From assembly GCA_020635905.1 (NCBI GenBank), contig JACJYV010000005.1:558001-622000 (forward strand): DNA of 64,000 nucleotides. Direction: 5' to 3'. A program made the translations under genes and the position numbers. Shown piece after piece: positions 45,032 to 53,432 of this stretch. Numbering within the stretch: the stretch's first letter is position 1; every line of letters begins with the position of its first letter. Below the pieces are notes generated by a model that made no database searches, was not told the origin of the DNA, and worked only from the letters and a program-made list of their open reading frames with translations. Origin of the DNA: Bacteroidia bacterium. Its GTDB lineage: Bacteria > Bacteroidota > Bacteroidia > J057 > JADKCL01.

Positions 45032-45538
45032 ATGACAATGGAATCATATTGTCCATTTTTTAAGTCAAATGTCAAGCCCCCGGCCACCTGGCCTGGCCAG
45101 CTTTCTTGCTCCCTCGCTGCCTCTTTTTTCTTTCTGGAAAAAGAGCTCGCCCCATACTTTAAGTACCTATCGCGATCGGGCTGCTCCTTTAGGGAGTGGT
45201 GCCAGAGCAATTTTCAGAAACGGAAAGGTCTCTGGCAGGCTATCCATAGCCCAGAAATCAAATTTGGCATCCTGATATCCGCCTACCTTTTTACGACAAC
45301 GGGGCGCTACAGTCCCGTTGTTCCCGTTTTCTTCAAGAGTTGCAGTCGGGCCGGCATCACCTACTACGTTAAGTTTCCTAACGGCACGATCACAATCTCC
45401 ATTGAGATGAATGAAGCCAGCCTTGAACGCTTGGAGTTGGTCCTATCAGCCAATCCTTCAGGATCTTTTCAAGACAATTTCGAAGTCATCGAAATGGCCC
45501 TCGACTGCCTCTTGGTGGCTCTTCCCCATATTTTTTAA
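45032..45538 (+). CDS. Protein of unknown function at the head of the mobilization region
   Basis: A 168-residue frame with uncertain 5' end. The C-terminal two thirds (from about residue 70: IKFGILISAYLF..., SRAGITYYVKFPNGTITISIEMNEASLERLELVLSANPSG) have clear coding character. The first 60 residues overlap another open frame and may not be translated. It ends 17 bases before the next small gene. I know no family for it. Its place ahead of the mob genes suggests accessory function in the element. Confidence 0.45.
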   Translation: MTMESYCPFFKSNVKPPATWPGQLSCSLAASFFFLEKELAPYFKYLSRSGCSFREWCQSNFQKRKGLWQAIHSPEIKFGILISAYLFTTTGRYSPVVPVFFKSCSRAGITYYVKFPNGTITISIEMNEASLERLELVLSANPSGSFQDNFEVIEMALDCLLVALPHIF

Positions 45539-45555
45539 CCTTTAATCCAAGTAAC

Positions 45556-45846
45556 ATGAAAAACAGATTTACACCAGTCCGGGTACTTCCCGGATATGAT
45601 ATCGAACCACGCGAGAATTCCTTCGCGGTTATTGATTGCTATACAAAGTTCGAACTGAAGGTTTTTCCAAAGCTCAAAGAGGCATCAATCTACGCCTATG
45701 AACTGTTTCTCAAGGACCAACTTGAAAAAGAGCGGGTTTTCAAGCAAAAACACTGCAAACCCATACAGGAAAACCTACTCAGTGAGAAACTGGCTTTTGA
45801 ATTCTACCCATCAATTGAATTCGCAAAGAAAGGAGGCCAGCCATGA
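45556..45846 (+). CDS. Small element-encoded protein (96 aa)
   Basis: The 96-residue product is soluble, Lys/Glu-rich and has the look of small plasmid/ICE proteins (VLPGYDIEPRENSFAVIDCYTKFELKVFPKLKEASIYAYELF). The stop overlaps the next start (ATGA at 45843), so it is translationally coupled in the mobilization operon. No domain can be named. Confidence 0.6.
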   Translation: MKNRFTPVRVLPGYDIEPRENSFAVIDCYTKFELKVFPKLKEASIYAYELFLKDQLEKERVFKQKHCKPIQENLLSEKLAFEFYPSIEFAKKGGQP

Positions 45847-46094
45847 AACCCCGGCACATCTCTAATGCCATCCCCAGGAGGATGGATACAATCCAGCGCT
45901 ATCTCAGGATGCATTTTGCCAAGCACCCTGAAATGAGCTACCATTCCTGCAGGATTACCGGATGGCTGGCCTTAGAGCTCATCCTCTTAGGATTCAGATA
46001 TGGATGTTTGAGCCTGGGTTCTCGCCTAAACCAGGCCTTGGTATCACGGAGGGGTAAAAAAGCCGCTTCTCATTTGAAAGGAGGTGGGGAATGA
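45843..46094 (+). CDS. Small basic element-encoded protein (83 aa)
   Basis: The 83-residue product is basic (about 15 Arg/Lys/His in the first 40) with a hydrophobic patch (GWLALELILLGFRYGCLSLG) and ends KKAASHLKGGGE. Start and stop each overlap the neighbouring genes by ATGA, so it sits in a coupled operon. It could bind DNA or membrane; the function is not known. Confidence 0.6.
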   Translation: MKPRHISNAIPRRMDTIQRYLRMHFAKHPEMSYHSCRITGWLALELILLGFRYGCLSLGSRLNQALVSRRGKKAASHLKGGGE

Positions 46095-46804
46095 ACAAGC
46101 TCGAAAAATCTAAAAGGAATCTCCCACAAATCCAGGATGAACCCAGCCATCGGGAAGTTGTCACTTTTACTGCGACAAAGTCTCTTGACCTTTTCATTGT
46201 TGCTGCTTTCACGGGTGCCTATTATGGATACTTTCTGGCGAAAAACCTTAGAGCCGCCCTGCAAGAAGCAGTCAAAGCGGTAGGGAAAAGCTATCTGGAG
46301 GCCATGAAGAAAGGGGACAAAGATGATTGGTTCATCAAAGTCTTCCTTACGGTCATGATGGGTATTGGCCTATACTATACTGGTCATGTTTGGGTCTCTC
46401 TCTATGCAATTGAAATGATCTGTCAGGTTTCTATTGTCATTCTGGTTAAACGTGCCTTAAAGGACACCTGGAACGGTGAAAAGGTTGAATGGAAAGATGT
46501 CAATGCCCGCTTCCTGAAGGCGCTCGGAGATTTTGCAATTTCAATGACCCTCTTTGGCACCCACATAACCGGAAATCTGTCTGAGGGCCTTTCCCTCATG
46601 CTGGAAAAGGCAATCATCCATAGCATCCGGAGAAAAAGTATGATCCCCACGCGCCATCGCCGGAATCAGGGACGCCGGGTGTGGCAGGTGATGAGAAGGG
46701 GAACCTCACTGTTCCTCCTTTCCGGGATGTGGTTCGCGAGCTCCATAACCCGCGACGTCTCGAAGTACATTCTCAGAGGCATTACACCCTTTATTCGCAA
46801 CTAG
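46091..46804 (+). CDS. Membrane protein of the mobilization operon
   Basis: The 237-residue product has several hydrophobic segments (DLFIVAAFTGAYYGYFLA, FLTVMMGIGLYYTGHVWVSLYAIEMI, and a C-terminal FLLSGMWFA) split by amphipathic helices, and a basic loop (IRRKSMIPTRHRRNQGRR). It sits immediately in front of the coupling protein gene (2 bases between stop and ATG). Its position suggests a membrane partner of the coupling protein during DNA transfer; no named family fits. Confidence 0.6.
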   Translation: MNKLEKSKRNLPQIQDEPSHREVVTFTATKSLDLFIVAAFTGAYYGYFLAKNLRAALQEAVKAVGKSYLEAMKKGDKDDWFIKVFLTVMMGIGLYYTGHVWVSLYAIEMICQVSIVILVKRALKDTWNGEKVEWKDVNARFLKALGDFAISMTLFGTHITGNLSEGLSLMLEKAIIHSIRRKSMIPTRHRRNQGRRVWQVMRRGTSLFLLSGMWFASSITRDVSKYILRGITPFIRN

Positions 46805-46806
46805 CC

Positions 46807-48267
46807 ATGCTTCAATTCATTGAATCAATCGTCAAAGCTCTTTTGGAGACCCTGTGGTTAGTAGGGAAGGTCCTTTTGGACCTTCTCGCCGACCTTGCAG
46901 CCCCCGCGCCTGAACGGTCCCTTGAGTACAATGCCCAATTTGGAAATCTCAAAAGCATCGCATCAAGCCGGGAATACGGTTTTTGCGTGGATGGCATAAA
47001 CTCAATTTCGCTTCAGAACTCATATACCAATGCGGTTTTGATCGGGGGTACGGGAACAGGTAAGTCAACCAAAGTAATCATCCCGAGTATCATCAGCATG
47101 TCAGGTGCTTCTTACCTGATCCATGATCCGAGTGGGGAATTGCTCACCGCCTGCCAGGGAGCCCTCGTGGCCGATGGATACCAAATTGAGGTCATTGATC
47201 TTCTCAATGCCAGCCGCAGTAGTGGATTTAATCCTCTTTCGAGAATAAAAACAAAATCTGATGCGAGCTACATTGCTTCGACCCTGGTCCAGAGCCAAAA
47301 CAAAGGCAGTTCTGGGGACAGGTTCTGGTCCGATTCAGCGATTAGTCTCATCACCTGCATCATCAGCGCCCTCCTGAAATTTCCTCCTCAATTTCGAAAT
47401 ATGGCAAATGTACGCCATCTGCTCATTGCCCTGGCCGGGGACATTAATTCCCTCGATATACTCTTTAGCAAAATCGCTGACCGTGATCCTGAGCTCTTCG
47501 ATTCATTTAGAGCCATTAAGAATAATGCCGAGAAGACCTTACAGGGCATTATTTCACAGGCCAACAGTGTCGTGAACAGCCTTTTTGACAGTGAGGAAAT
47601 TCGAAAAGTAACGGCTTTCGATAGCATTGATATCAGGAAGGTGAGGGAAAGAAAAACCGCAATCTTTATTCAAAATTCTGTCATGACCCAGGAGTTTTTG
47701 GGACCGGTAACCTCTATCATTTTTACCCAAATCATTTCTGAATTGATGGAAAAGCTTCCCACGGACGATCAACTGGACTTCTTTTGCCTCATTGACGAAG
47801 CTGCTGCATTTTCCATGAACTGGCCCTTAATCCTCTCAAATTCAAGGAAATATAGAATTGGGTCCCTTTTGGCTCTTCAAAGTTATGAGCAATTGGAACA
47901 CCAATATGGACCGGCCTCTGCAACCACCATCATGGCGAATGCCTTTGCAAAAATTTACCTGCCCAACCAATCACTGAAAACCTGCCGGGACCTGGAACTC
48001 ATCATGGGCAAATTCCAGTTCGAGGATGAAGAAAAAAAGCAAACCAAAGTCCGTCCACTTATGACTGCAGACGAGATTCGTCAAATTGACCCGAACGAGG
48101 CGATCATGATCGCAGGCGGAAATCCACCCTTCAGGATGAAGATGACGCCCTGGTTCAAAGGGCCATACAAGCAGTTTGTAAACCTTCCGGCAGACCCACG
48201 TAATCCAGAGATTCCGTTTGACCAGATTCCGCTCTTACCCATTCCTAACCACTTCAAAAGGCTATGA
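46807..48267 (+). CDS. VirD4/TraG-type coupling protein
   Basis: I start at ATG 46807 directly after the membrane-protein stop; the longer frame overlaps that gene. The 486-residue protein has an N-terminal membrane helix region, Walker A IGGTGTGKST (Gly80-Ser87), a SxxHDPSGEL motif typical of T4SS coupling ATPases, Walker B FFCLIDEAAAF, and a C-terminal RSFWSDSAISLITC block. It should hand the relaxase-bound strand to a conjugation pore. No other pore genes are in the window, so the element relies on a helper or on genes to the right. Confidence 0.9.
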   Translation: MLQFIESIVKALLETLWLVGKVLLDLLADLAAPAPERSLEYNAQFGNLKSIASSREYGFCVDGINSISLQNSYTNAVLIGGTGTGKSTKVIIPSIISMSGASYLIHDPSGELLTACQGALVADGYQIEVIDLLNASRSSGFNPLSRIKTKSDASYIASTLVQSQNKGSSGDRFWSDSAISLITCIISALLKFPPQFRNMANVRHLLIALAGDINSLDILFSKIADRDPELFDSFRAIKNNAEKTLQGIISQANSVVNSLFDSEEIRKVTAFDSIDIRKVRERKTAIFIQNSVMTQEFLGPVTSIIFTQIISELMEKLPTDDQLDFFCLIDEAAAFSMNWPLILSNSRKYRIGSLLALQSYEQLEHQYGPASATTIMANAFAKIYLPNQSLKTCRDLELIMGKFQFEDEEKKQTKVRPLMTADEIRQIDPNEAIMIAGGNPPFRMKMTPWFKGPYKQFVNLPADPRNPEIPFDQIPLLPIPNHFKRL

Positions 48268-48788
48268 AAAACTACCCAACATTCAAACAGTATTTGAAGG
48301 AAAGGGGCCTATTGGGGGCTGATCCCGGAGCCATTGAGGTGGCCCGAAAGGAATACCGGAAGGGATACAATCGGGAGAAGCGGCGGGAGCTTCGTCTGGA
48401 AAACAGAGAGTTCACTGCAGCATTCTCACCTGAGGAATTTGAGATTCTTCAGGCAGCGGCAGGGCAGCATGGAATATCCATAAGCAAGATGCTTCATGAT
48501 GCAGCTCTGGCCTATCTTACTAAAACCTTCCTGATCCCAGGAAGGGAACAAATGGCAGCGGTGTTTCTTAACTTGTCGGGGGTGTACGATCTTCTCCGGG
48601 AAAGGGAAGAGCGCTTTGACGAAGGCCGATTCCTTGAGTTGTCGCAATTGATCCTGGACATTGAAGAACAAATCGAGGAGAGCTTCTCTTCGCCTCCGGA
48701 ACTGGAGATCGTTCTGGTCGATCGCATAAACTCAGATTCAGCATTTCGAAACCGGCTCATCGAGCTTATCAACGCCCATGGTCATTAA
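48264..48788 (+). CDS. MobC-like relaxosome accessory protein
   Basis: The 174-residue protein has the ribbon-helix-helix-like MobC signature FTAAFSPEEFEILQAAAGQHGISISKMLHDAALAYL at about 51-87, followed by a helical region with NLSGVYDLLREREERFDEGRF. Such proteins bind oriT and help the relaxase open it. It starts with an ATGA overlap with the coupling protein and overlaps the relaxase by 11 bases. The operon order coupling protein-MobC-relaxase is intact. Confidence 0.75.
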   Translation: MKNYPTFKQYLKERGLLGADPGAIEVARKEYRKGYNREKRRELRLENREFTAAFSPEEFEILQAAAGQHGISISKMLHDAALAYLTKTFLIPGREQMAAVFLNLSGVYDLLREREERFDEGRFLELSQLILDIEEQIEESFSSPPELEIVLVDRINSDSAFRNRLIELINAHGH

Positions 48789-49812
48789 ATCATTATCCAT
48801 CAAATCAAAAGCAGGGATCAAAAGCCTCCTCGGCTACCTCCTGAAAGATCAGCAGCGCCTGCATAATGGTGAGGGGGAAATCGTGCGGGTAAGCCAACAC
48901 CTTCGCTCGGAATCCATTGAAGGGATTTCGAGAGAAATGCTGATGAATGACCGACTCTTCCGGCAACATGAACGGGCCAATAGCGTAAGTGCGTACCATG
49001 AAATCCTGGCTTTCAGTCCTCAGGATGCTGAACAGATCACACCGAAAATCCTGGAAGACCTCACGCGGGAATATCTCAAAATGCGTGCGCCCGATTCACA
49101 GGCAATCGCAGTGGCTCATTTTGAAAAGGACCACATGCACGTCCACCTTGCCTTTGCCGGAGTGATGTACCGTGATGGAAGATCGAGCAGAATTAACCGC
49201 AGGGAATTTGCTCAGCTCAAAGAGGAAATGCAGCGGCTTCAGATGGAACGATATCCGCAACTGTCAAACTCCTTGGTGAAGCATGGAGGCAAAGAGCCCA
49301 GGCAATCAGAAAAGGAAATACTCAAAGGAGTAGTTGAACAACAGATTAAAGCTATCATTTCTGAAACGAAGAATGTTGAGGAATTCAAACAGGCCATAGA
49401 GGATCTCGGCATGACCCTCAACTACCGCGGGGATAAGTCTGCCAGTATCCTTGTGGACGATCAGAAATACATGCTTCGAAACCTGGGAATTCCAAGTCTT
49501 CGGGAAGCATTTGGCGACCAGGAAACAAGCGATGCTAAAAAGAAAAAAGGAGAGAAGGAGCAAGAACTGCCGATGGAAGCGAATATCACCAAAAGAGGGC
49601 AGGACGAGGATCATGAAGGCAAAGTCGCTGAAACTGAAGAAAGCAAGCTGCCCGAGGCGGAACATGAAGCCGTGCAAGAAAACGATCAAGCATTGAGTGA
49701 GGAAGAGTTGCTCCTCTCAGAGTATCAGGAAGCCATCCGGGCCCGGGAGGATGAGGCAGAAAGGGCCGAGAGATCGGTCGCTGAACGGGATGAAATGGAA
49801 GAGCGGGAATAG
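48778..49812 (+). CDS. Relaxase/mobilization nuclease
   Basis: The 344-residue product has the Relaxase (MobA/VirD2-type) fold with the three-histidine metal site HMHVHLAF (His119, His121, His123) and an N-terminal Tyr-containing motif (ANSVSAYHEILAFSP) that may include the nicking Tyr. The C-terminus is a Glu/Lys-rich coiled segment (about 245-344). It would nick oriT and remain bound to the 5' end during transfer. Its stop lies inside the first of a series of hairpins, which is unusual and suggests the origin overlaps the gene end. Confidence 0.9.
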   Translation: MVIKSLSIKSKAGIKSLLGYLLKDQQRLHNGEGEIVRVSQHLRSESIEGISREMLMNDRLFRQHERANSVSAYHEILAFSPQDAEQITPKILEDLTREYLKMRAPDSQAIAVAHFEKDHMHVHLAFAGVMYRDGRSSRINRREFAQLKEEMQRLQMERYPQLSNSLVKHGGKEPRQSEKEILKGVVEQQIKAIISETKNVEEFKQAIEDLGMTLNYRGDKSASILVDDQKYMLRNLGIPSLREAFGDQETSDAKKKKGEKEQELPMEANITKRGQDEDHEGKVAETEESKLPEAEHEAVQENDQALSEEELLLSEYQEAIRAREDEAERAERSVAERDEMEERE

Positions 49813-50071
49813 CATGTGAAACACATGCTATGTCATCTGACTACGTCAGAGTCGGGGTCTGGGGTTTCCCCAGCAAGATAGCATGCTGCTGCGCAATGAA
49901 ATTGCTGACAGACAGCATGCAATCTTGCCCGTCTGAGAATTTGCCATATGAGAAGGGGTGAACAACCAGAACACGAGCACTGGTTCACCCGGCCTTTGTC
50001 CCGGCAAATTTCTCGGAGGGCCGAACTGTCGCATAGCCTAAAGGACATTTCCAATGTCTTTTAGCCTATGC
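49809..50071. other. Stacked hairpin block after the relaxase, candidate oriT or single-strand origin
   Basis: At least six stems follow one another: 49809-49831 (10 bp, loop AAA), 49836-49850 (6 bp), 49859-49873 (6 bp), 49873-49928 (16-bp arms with one mismatch, enclosing GCAAT-gaa-ATTGC), 49935-50014 (an outer 11-bp stem enclosing 49956-49990), and 50031-50071 (19-bp arms with two mismatches, loop TCC). I see no coding frame in the gap. Such density fits an oriT, single-strand initiation site or structured RNA. Confidence 0.6.
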
Positions 50072-50108
50072 GTTAGTGAGGTTCGCGCCGCGGAACACTC
50101 TGGTCTCG

Positions 50109-50465
50109 CTACTGGAGCCCAACCCTAATCTCAAGCTGACTTTCCGGTACCTTCCGGAGATACTCGGCGATCTGCTTGACCAGCTTTCGGTCAGAACATT
50201 CTGAGATGAGCACCTGCTTCAGCCCCAGAATGCGCCAGGTGTAGTCGAAAAATTCTGTCCTGATCTTGGACTGAATATGAGGGTGATGCTGAAACTTCCG
50301 CAGGTAGGGAAGATTAGCATTCAGCATTTTTTCCAAATGAGTGCGGCCTTCACTTACCGGGCACTTCCAGGTCAAACATTGGCGCGTAAGGTCCCAAGTG
50401 CGAACGATGAGCGGATTGTCATAGCCAAGGGAAGGGAAGAGGGAAAGTTGGGAATTTAGTTTCAT
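50109..50465 (-). CDS. Small element-encoded protein (118 aa)
   Basis: The 118-residue product begins MKLNSQLSLFPSLGYDNPLIVRTW and includes a central basic region (NLPYLRKFQHHPHIQSKIRTEFFDYTWRILGLKQVLI). It is leftward, opposite to the relaxase, and its stop is close to the hairpin block. The family is unknown. It starts 19 bases from the stop of the next leftward gene, so the two are likely co-transcribed. Confidence 0.55.
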   Translation of the reverse strand: MKLNSQLSLFPSLGYDNPLIVRTWDLTRQCLTWKCPVSEGRTHLEKMLNANLPYLRKFQHHPHIQSKIRTEFFDYTWRILGLKQVLISECSDRKLVKQIAEYLRKVPESQLEIRVGLQ

Positions 50466-50483
50466 ACCTTGAGATTCGTCTTT

Positions 50484-50972
50484 TCAATGAATGTTGCAGC
50501 CTGGAAGCCGTAGATTAAGGGATTCCATAATGTCCATGGCCACAACCTCTTGAAAGGCCACTAAGCGATCTTCTTGCTCGCGCCATTTCCGAATTTGCTT
50601 TTCTGTTTTCGCCAGTGATCTGAGGCGGCAAGGGTCAATTCTGCTGGCCACCCTGGCTGCTGATTCAAGGACTGCATGATAGTCCTCTAATTGCATCGCT
50701 GGGATCGGTGAGCTATCCAGTAGCGCCCTGAGGAAACCTGAAATATGAATCGCCTGGGCGATTTCAAACAGATGGGGAACCCTGGAATAGACTGCCCAAC
50801 ACTCAAAAATTGGGTTTAGGCTTGGCCGGCCGGCATCATGCCCGCTGGACTGAATGTAAAAGGCAGCAGCTTCATTTCGTGGATACAGCATTTTGATGCT
50901 TACCAAATTACTTTGGGAGGTTTGGCTTGAGGTCGCCTGGGAACTGTCTTTATGTTGGGCTTTCTGTGACAT
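50484..50972 (-). CDS. Element-encoded protein of unknown function
   Basis: I take the ATG at 50972 (MSQKAQHKDSSQATS..., 162 residues). A low-complexity Ser/Gln/Thr-rich opening (about 1-22) precedes a soluble domain with NPIFECWAVYSRVPHLFEIAQAIHIS and a Glu/Arg-rich tail. The pattern resembles small conserved proteins of Bacteroidota mobile elements but I cannot assign a family. It is followed by the 118-residue gene in the same direction. Confidence 0.5.
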   Translation of the reverse strand: MSQKAQHKDSSQATSSQTSQSNLVSIKMLYPRNEAAAFYIQSSGHDAGRPSLNPIFECWAVYSRVPHLFEIAQAIHISGFLRALLDSSPIPAMQLEDYHAVLESAARVASRIDPCRLRSLAKTEKQIRKWREQEDRLVAFQEVVAMDIMESLNLRLPGCNIH

Positions 50973-51469
50973 TTTTTTTGACTTTGGGCATGGTTGGTTT
51001 CGGTGCACGGTGTACTGTCTTTGCCGGAACTATGAGAAGGGGTTGCCGGAATCACCTCATGGCAATTGGAATACCGGAGCTTGTGAGGATATGCCGAGAA
51101 AACTTGAGTTGATTCCGGCGTTCACTTCTGTTCTTTGCAGGGAAAGTACGCCGGGATGCCGAAAATCATGCCCTTGAAAATCCGGTGGAACGGAAAGCCG
51201 AAGGAATGTATGTGCCACTTCTCCGTTCCCCTGGGAAGGAAGATGTGGCCGGTTTGGAAAGCATTGGAGCGGTGCATGTGTCGAGAGCGAGGGATTCTGG
51301 GGGAAACGACTTTTGCACCGCGAAGCCTTGGCTGGGTGAGGGATTGTAGCAATTGTTGGAGTCAGTGTGCTGCCTTGCGGGTGAGCGCCCCCTGGGGGGT
51401 GACGACTGCGAAAAGCCCGACCTGCATCACAGAGGCAGGGCACCCCCACTAATCTCAAATTTTGGTAAT
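50973..51469. other. Region without a confident gene
   Basis: About 500 bases hold several overlapping short frames. The best coding look is an uncapped rightward frame that runs from near 51118 to a TAG near 51343 (for example FAGKVRRDAENHAL, then PVERKAEGMYVPLLRSPGKE), with no good start codon before 51207. I treat this as a possible gene fragment and not as a feature. A C-rich stretch with short palindromes lies near 51390-51440. Confidence 0.35.
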
Positions 51470-51498
51470 AAAAAAGAGCCGTCTCAGATAGAGACGGC
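51470..51498 (-). terminator. Intrinsic terminator (leftward)
   Basis: GCCGTCTC and GAGACGGC (51478-51485 and 51491-51498) form an 8-bp stem and a T-run (A on the + strand at 51470-51475) follows in the leftward direction. Confidence 0.7.
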
Positions 51499-51582
51499 CA
51501 CTTTATGTTTCAAAAATAAAGAACGTAAAGAAACTATTGTAATATTATATTACAAAGCTCCGTACGCTGTCAACCCCTAAGG

Positions 51583-51622
51583 AAAAAATAAGGCCCATCC
51601 GGCACCTGGTACCGGATGGGCC
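51583..51622 (-). terminator. Intrinsic terminator of the lipoprotein gene
   Basis: GGCCCATCCGG and CCGGATGGGCC (51592-51602 and 51612-51622) form an 11-bp stem followed on the minus strand by a T-rich tail. It ends the leftward lipoprotein transcript, whose gene stops at 51837. The 214 bases between contain no gene I can support. Confidence 0.8.
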
Positions 51623-51836
51623 TTTGTCCTGTTATCCCATGAGCCCGATATTATCGGTTTGAACGACAAAGGGGAGGGACTGGTCTTGATGTGTACGTGA
51701 ATTTTCCATGATCCGGGAACATGAAGGAAGGCATGCTGAATCAAGGAGGAATCTGCACAGAGCATTCCTTTAATCAGGAATGACCCTTCATAGCTTGGTG
51801 AATGGAAAATACGTACTGGTCAGGAACAGTCCCGGC

Positions 51837-52322
51837 TCACGGAATCCGCTTCAAATTGATCGTGCGCAGAACTCTCGACTCTTCTGCAGGACAACTTACG
51901 CAAGGGAAATAGGTCCAGAAGAACTCATATAACCATTGCTCACTATCATCGTTGCAGGAAAGCACCGTGACCGTGACGTCTTCAAAGCCTTGGATAACAA
52001 ATGAAAGTTCGTCTGACCCTTTGTCAAAAGTCCAGCTCATAGACTTTTCTGAGAAAGGGAATTGGTTGAAAGGGAAGAGGCCTTCAAAATAGCCTGTTCC
52101 TTCCACCGAGAAATACGCCTGGAAGCCCTGGGATTCCACATCCTCAGATACGAGCTCCCCTGAAGCCTTGTCATATACCTTGTCCTCGGTACTGGTGGCC
52201 TCCCAAGTACCGGGCAGGTAGCAATTTTTGTGTCCGACCTTTATATCACCCTCTTTGGAACACGAGGTGAAAAGCAAAAGAACAAGGACGGCGGAGAGAC
52301 TGAAAAAGAATGATGCTTTCAT
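51837..52322 (-). CDS. Lipoprotein of unknown function
   Basis: I start at ATG 52322 (161 residues) because the signal peptide begins there: MKASFFFSLSAVLVLLLFTSCSKEG with the lipobox FTSC. The mature domain is beta-rich and Cys-containing (CYLPGTWEATSTEDKVYDKASG, CVSCPAEESRVLRTI), similar in style to the lipocalin-like repair-protein fold seen in Bacteroidota small lipoproteins. It is downstream of the membrane-protein gene (start 52873), with a short overlap of frames, so they form one leftward unit. Confidence 0.75.
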   Translation of the reverse strand: MKASFFFSLSAVLVLLLFTSCSKEGDIKVGHKNCYLPGTWEATSTEDKVYDKASGELVSEDVESQGFQAYFSVEGTGYFEGLFPFNQFPFSEKSMSWTFDKGSDELSFVIQGFEDVTVTVLSCNDDSEQWLYEFFWTYFPCVSCPAEESRVLRTINLKRIP

Positions 52323-52357
52323 AGTAAATGGTTTAGGTTGAGAAATGAGATTGAGAA

Positions 52358-52873
52358 TTATGCTTCGCTTGTTTCTGCCCGGGCAGGGCCAAACTTCCAT
52401 ACCAAGAGACTGACCAGGAAATTCAGAAGGATCATGATAATCCCTGTAACAAAGGTGAAAACTAAAGCCCCAAGGAAGGGATGTACTGAAGTGGTGGGCA
52501 ATTCAAAAGTGATAAAATACCAACACACCATGAAAACTAAAGGAAGGGATAACCCGCAGAGGACCATGCCTTCCTTCATCAGGTGCATGTACGAAGCCGC
52601 GGCCCGATCAAGAGATGTGCGATACCACATGAGTCCGCCACCAAGTCCACCCAGGATGATGCTGAGGATGCAGACCTGTAATAACGTGGCCTCGCGCTTG
52701 AACTTTGCTTGCTCACTTTCGCTCATGTGATTGATGAATTCACCGCCACCCCGATACTCTGTTTGTTCCTGCTGACGCTCTATCGCAGTATATGAGTGGG
52801 AAAGGTAGACGAACATCATGGCCGATAAACTGATACTCAGGGCTATTGCGGCGAGGTATTTATTGTATTTCAT
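52358..52873 (-). CDS. Polytopic membrane protein of unknown function
   Basis: The 171-residue product has four hydrophobic helices (about 8-26, 65-82, 101-121, 132-156) and a short hydrophilic N-terminal loop (HSYTAIERQQEQTEYRGGG). It ends WKFGPARAETSEA. It lies upstream of the lipoprotein gene on the same strand and is divergent from the XRE regulator with a 116-base gap that contains an inverted repeat. It may be an immunity or sensor protein regulated by that repressor; this is inference. Confidence 0.7.
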   Translation of the reverse strand: MKYNKYLAAIALSISLSAMMFVYLSHSYTAIERQQEQTEYRGGGEFINHMSESEQAKFKREATLLQVCILSIILGGLGGGLMWYRTSLDRAAASYMHLMKEGMVLCGLSLPLVFMVCWYFITFELPTTSVHPFLGALVFTFVTGIIMILLNFLVSLLVWKFGPARAETSEA

Positions 52874-52925
52874 TGGTTTGGATTTGTGATTTGCTCCTCA
52901 AAATACATAACCTCAACAACAAAAC

Positions 52926-52954
52926 CAACAATAGTGTTGCAAACATTATTGTTG
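52926..52954. promoter_or_regulatory. Inverted-repeat operator between divergent genes
   Basis: CAACAATA (52926-52933) and TATTGTTG (52947-52954) flank a TGTT-GCA-AACA centre. It lies between the membrane gene and the XRE gene, where a repressor would control both. Confidence 0.55.
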
Positions 52955-52989
52955 TGTTCTCTTTGATTCTTCCTCCCTTAATTGCTGCC

Positions 52990-53235
52990 ATGCAAAATCA
53001 GGATTCGGAACATATTGAAGCGACACTAAAAAGGATTGGGTTGAGAATGAGAGAGCTCAGAAAAAGGAAGTACCCGAGTTATGAGCAATTTGCCAATGAA
53101 CACGATTTGAGTCGCGTCCAGATCGGAAGGTTTGAGAACGGAGCTAACATGACCATGGCCAATTTTATCAAAGTACTCCATGCGCTCAATATATCGCTCA
53201 AAGATTTCTTTGCCGAAGGCTTTGGGGAAGACTGA
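52990..53235 (+). CDS. XRE-family regulator
   Basis: I choose ATG 52990 (81 residues) because the longer frame has a hydrophobic, implausible N-terminus. The helix-turn-helix occupies about 20-60 (LRMRELRKRKYPSYEQFANEHDLSRVQIGRFENGANMTMANFIKVL). It is a short repressor with no sensor domain. The inverted repeat 36-64 bases upstream is a likely autoregulatory site; the divergent membrane-protein gene would share it. Confidence 0.87.
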   Translation: MQNQDSEHIEATLKRIGLRMRELRKRKYPSYEQFANEHDLSRVQIGRFENGANMTMANFIKVLHALNISLKDFFAEGFGED

Positions 53236-53432
53236 TGCACCTTTAGAGAGGCCATGATATAATTGAAGCACTGAATAATTGAGCCTTGTAAATGCCACAC
53301 GGCCAATTTCTCTATTGACTTGACATCTTTTTAAAGATGGTGTAGGGTCCGCTTGTCCTTGACCTCTACACAAATGTGTATGGAAAAACTCTGGGAACCG
53401 ACCAATAACATTGGATTATTGGGACTTAAATC

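Noticed and set aside
49809..50071. Retron non-coding RNA
   Set aside because: No reverse transcriptase gene is near; the relaxase neighbour makes oriT or a single-strand origin likelier.
51057..51458. Leftward 133-codon frame
   Set aside because: Pro/His/Ser-rich with no family look, and it overlaps a rightward frame with slightly better composition; neither is convincing.
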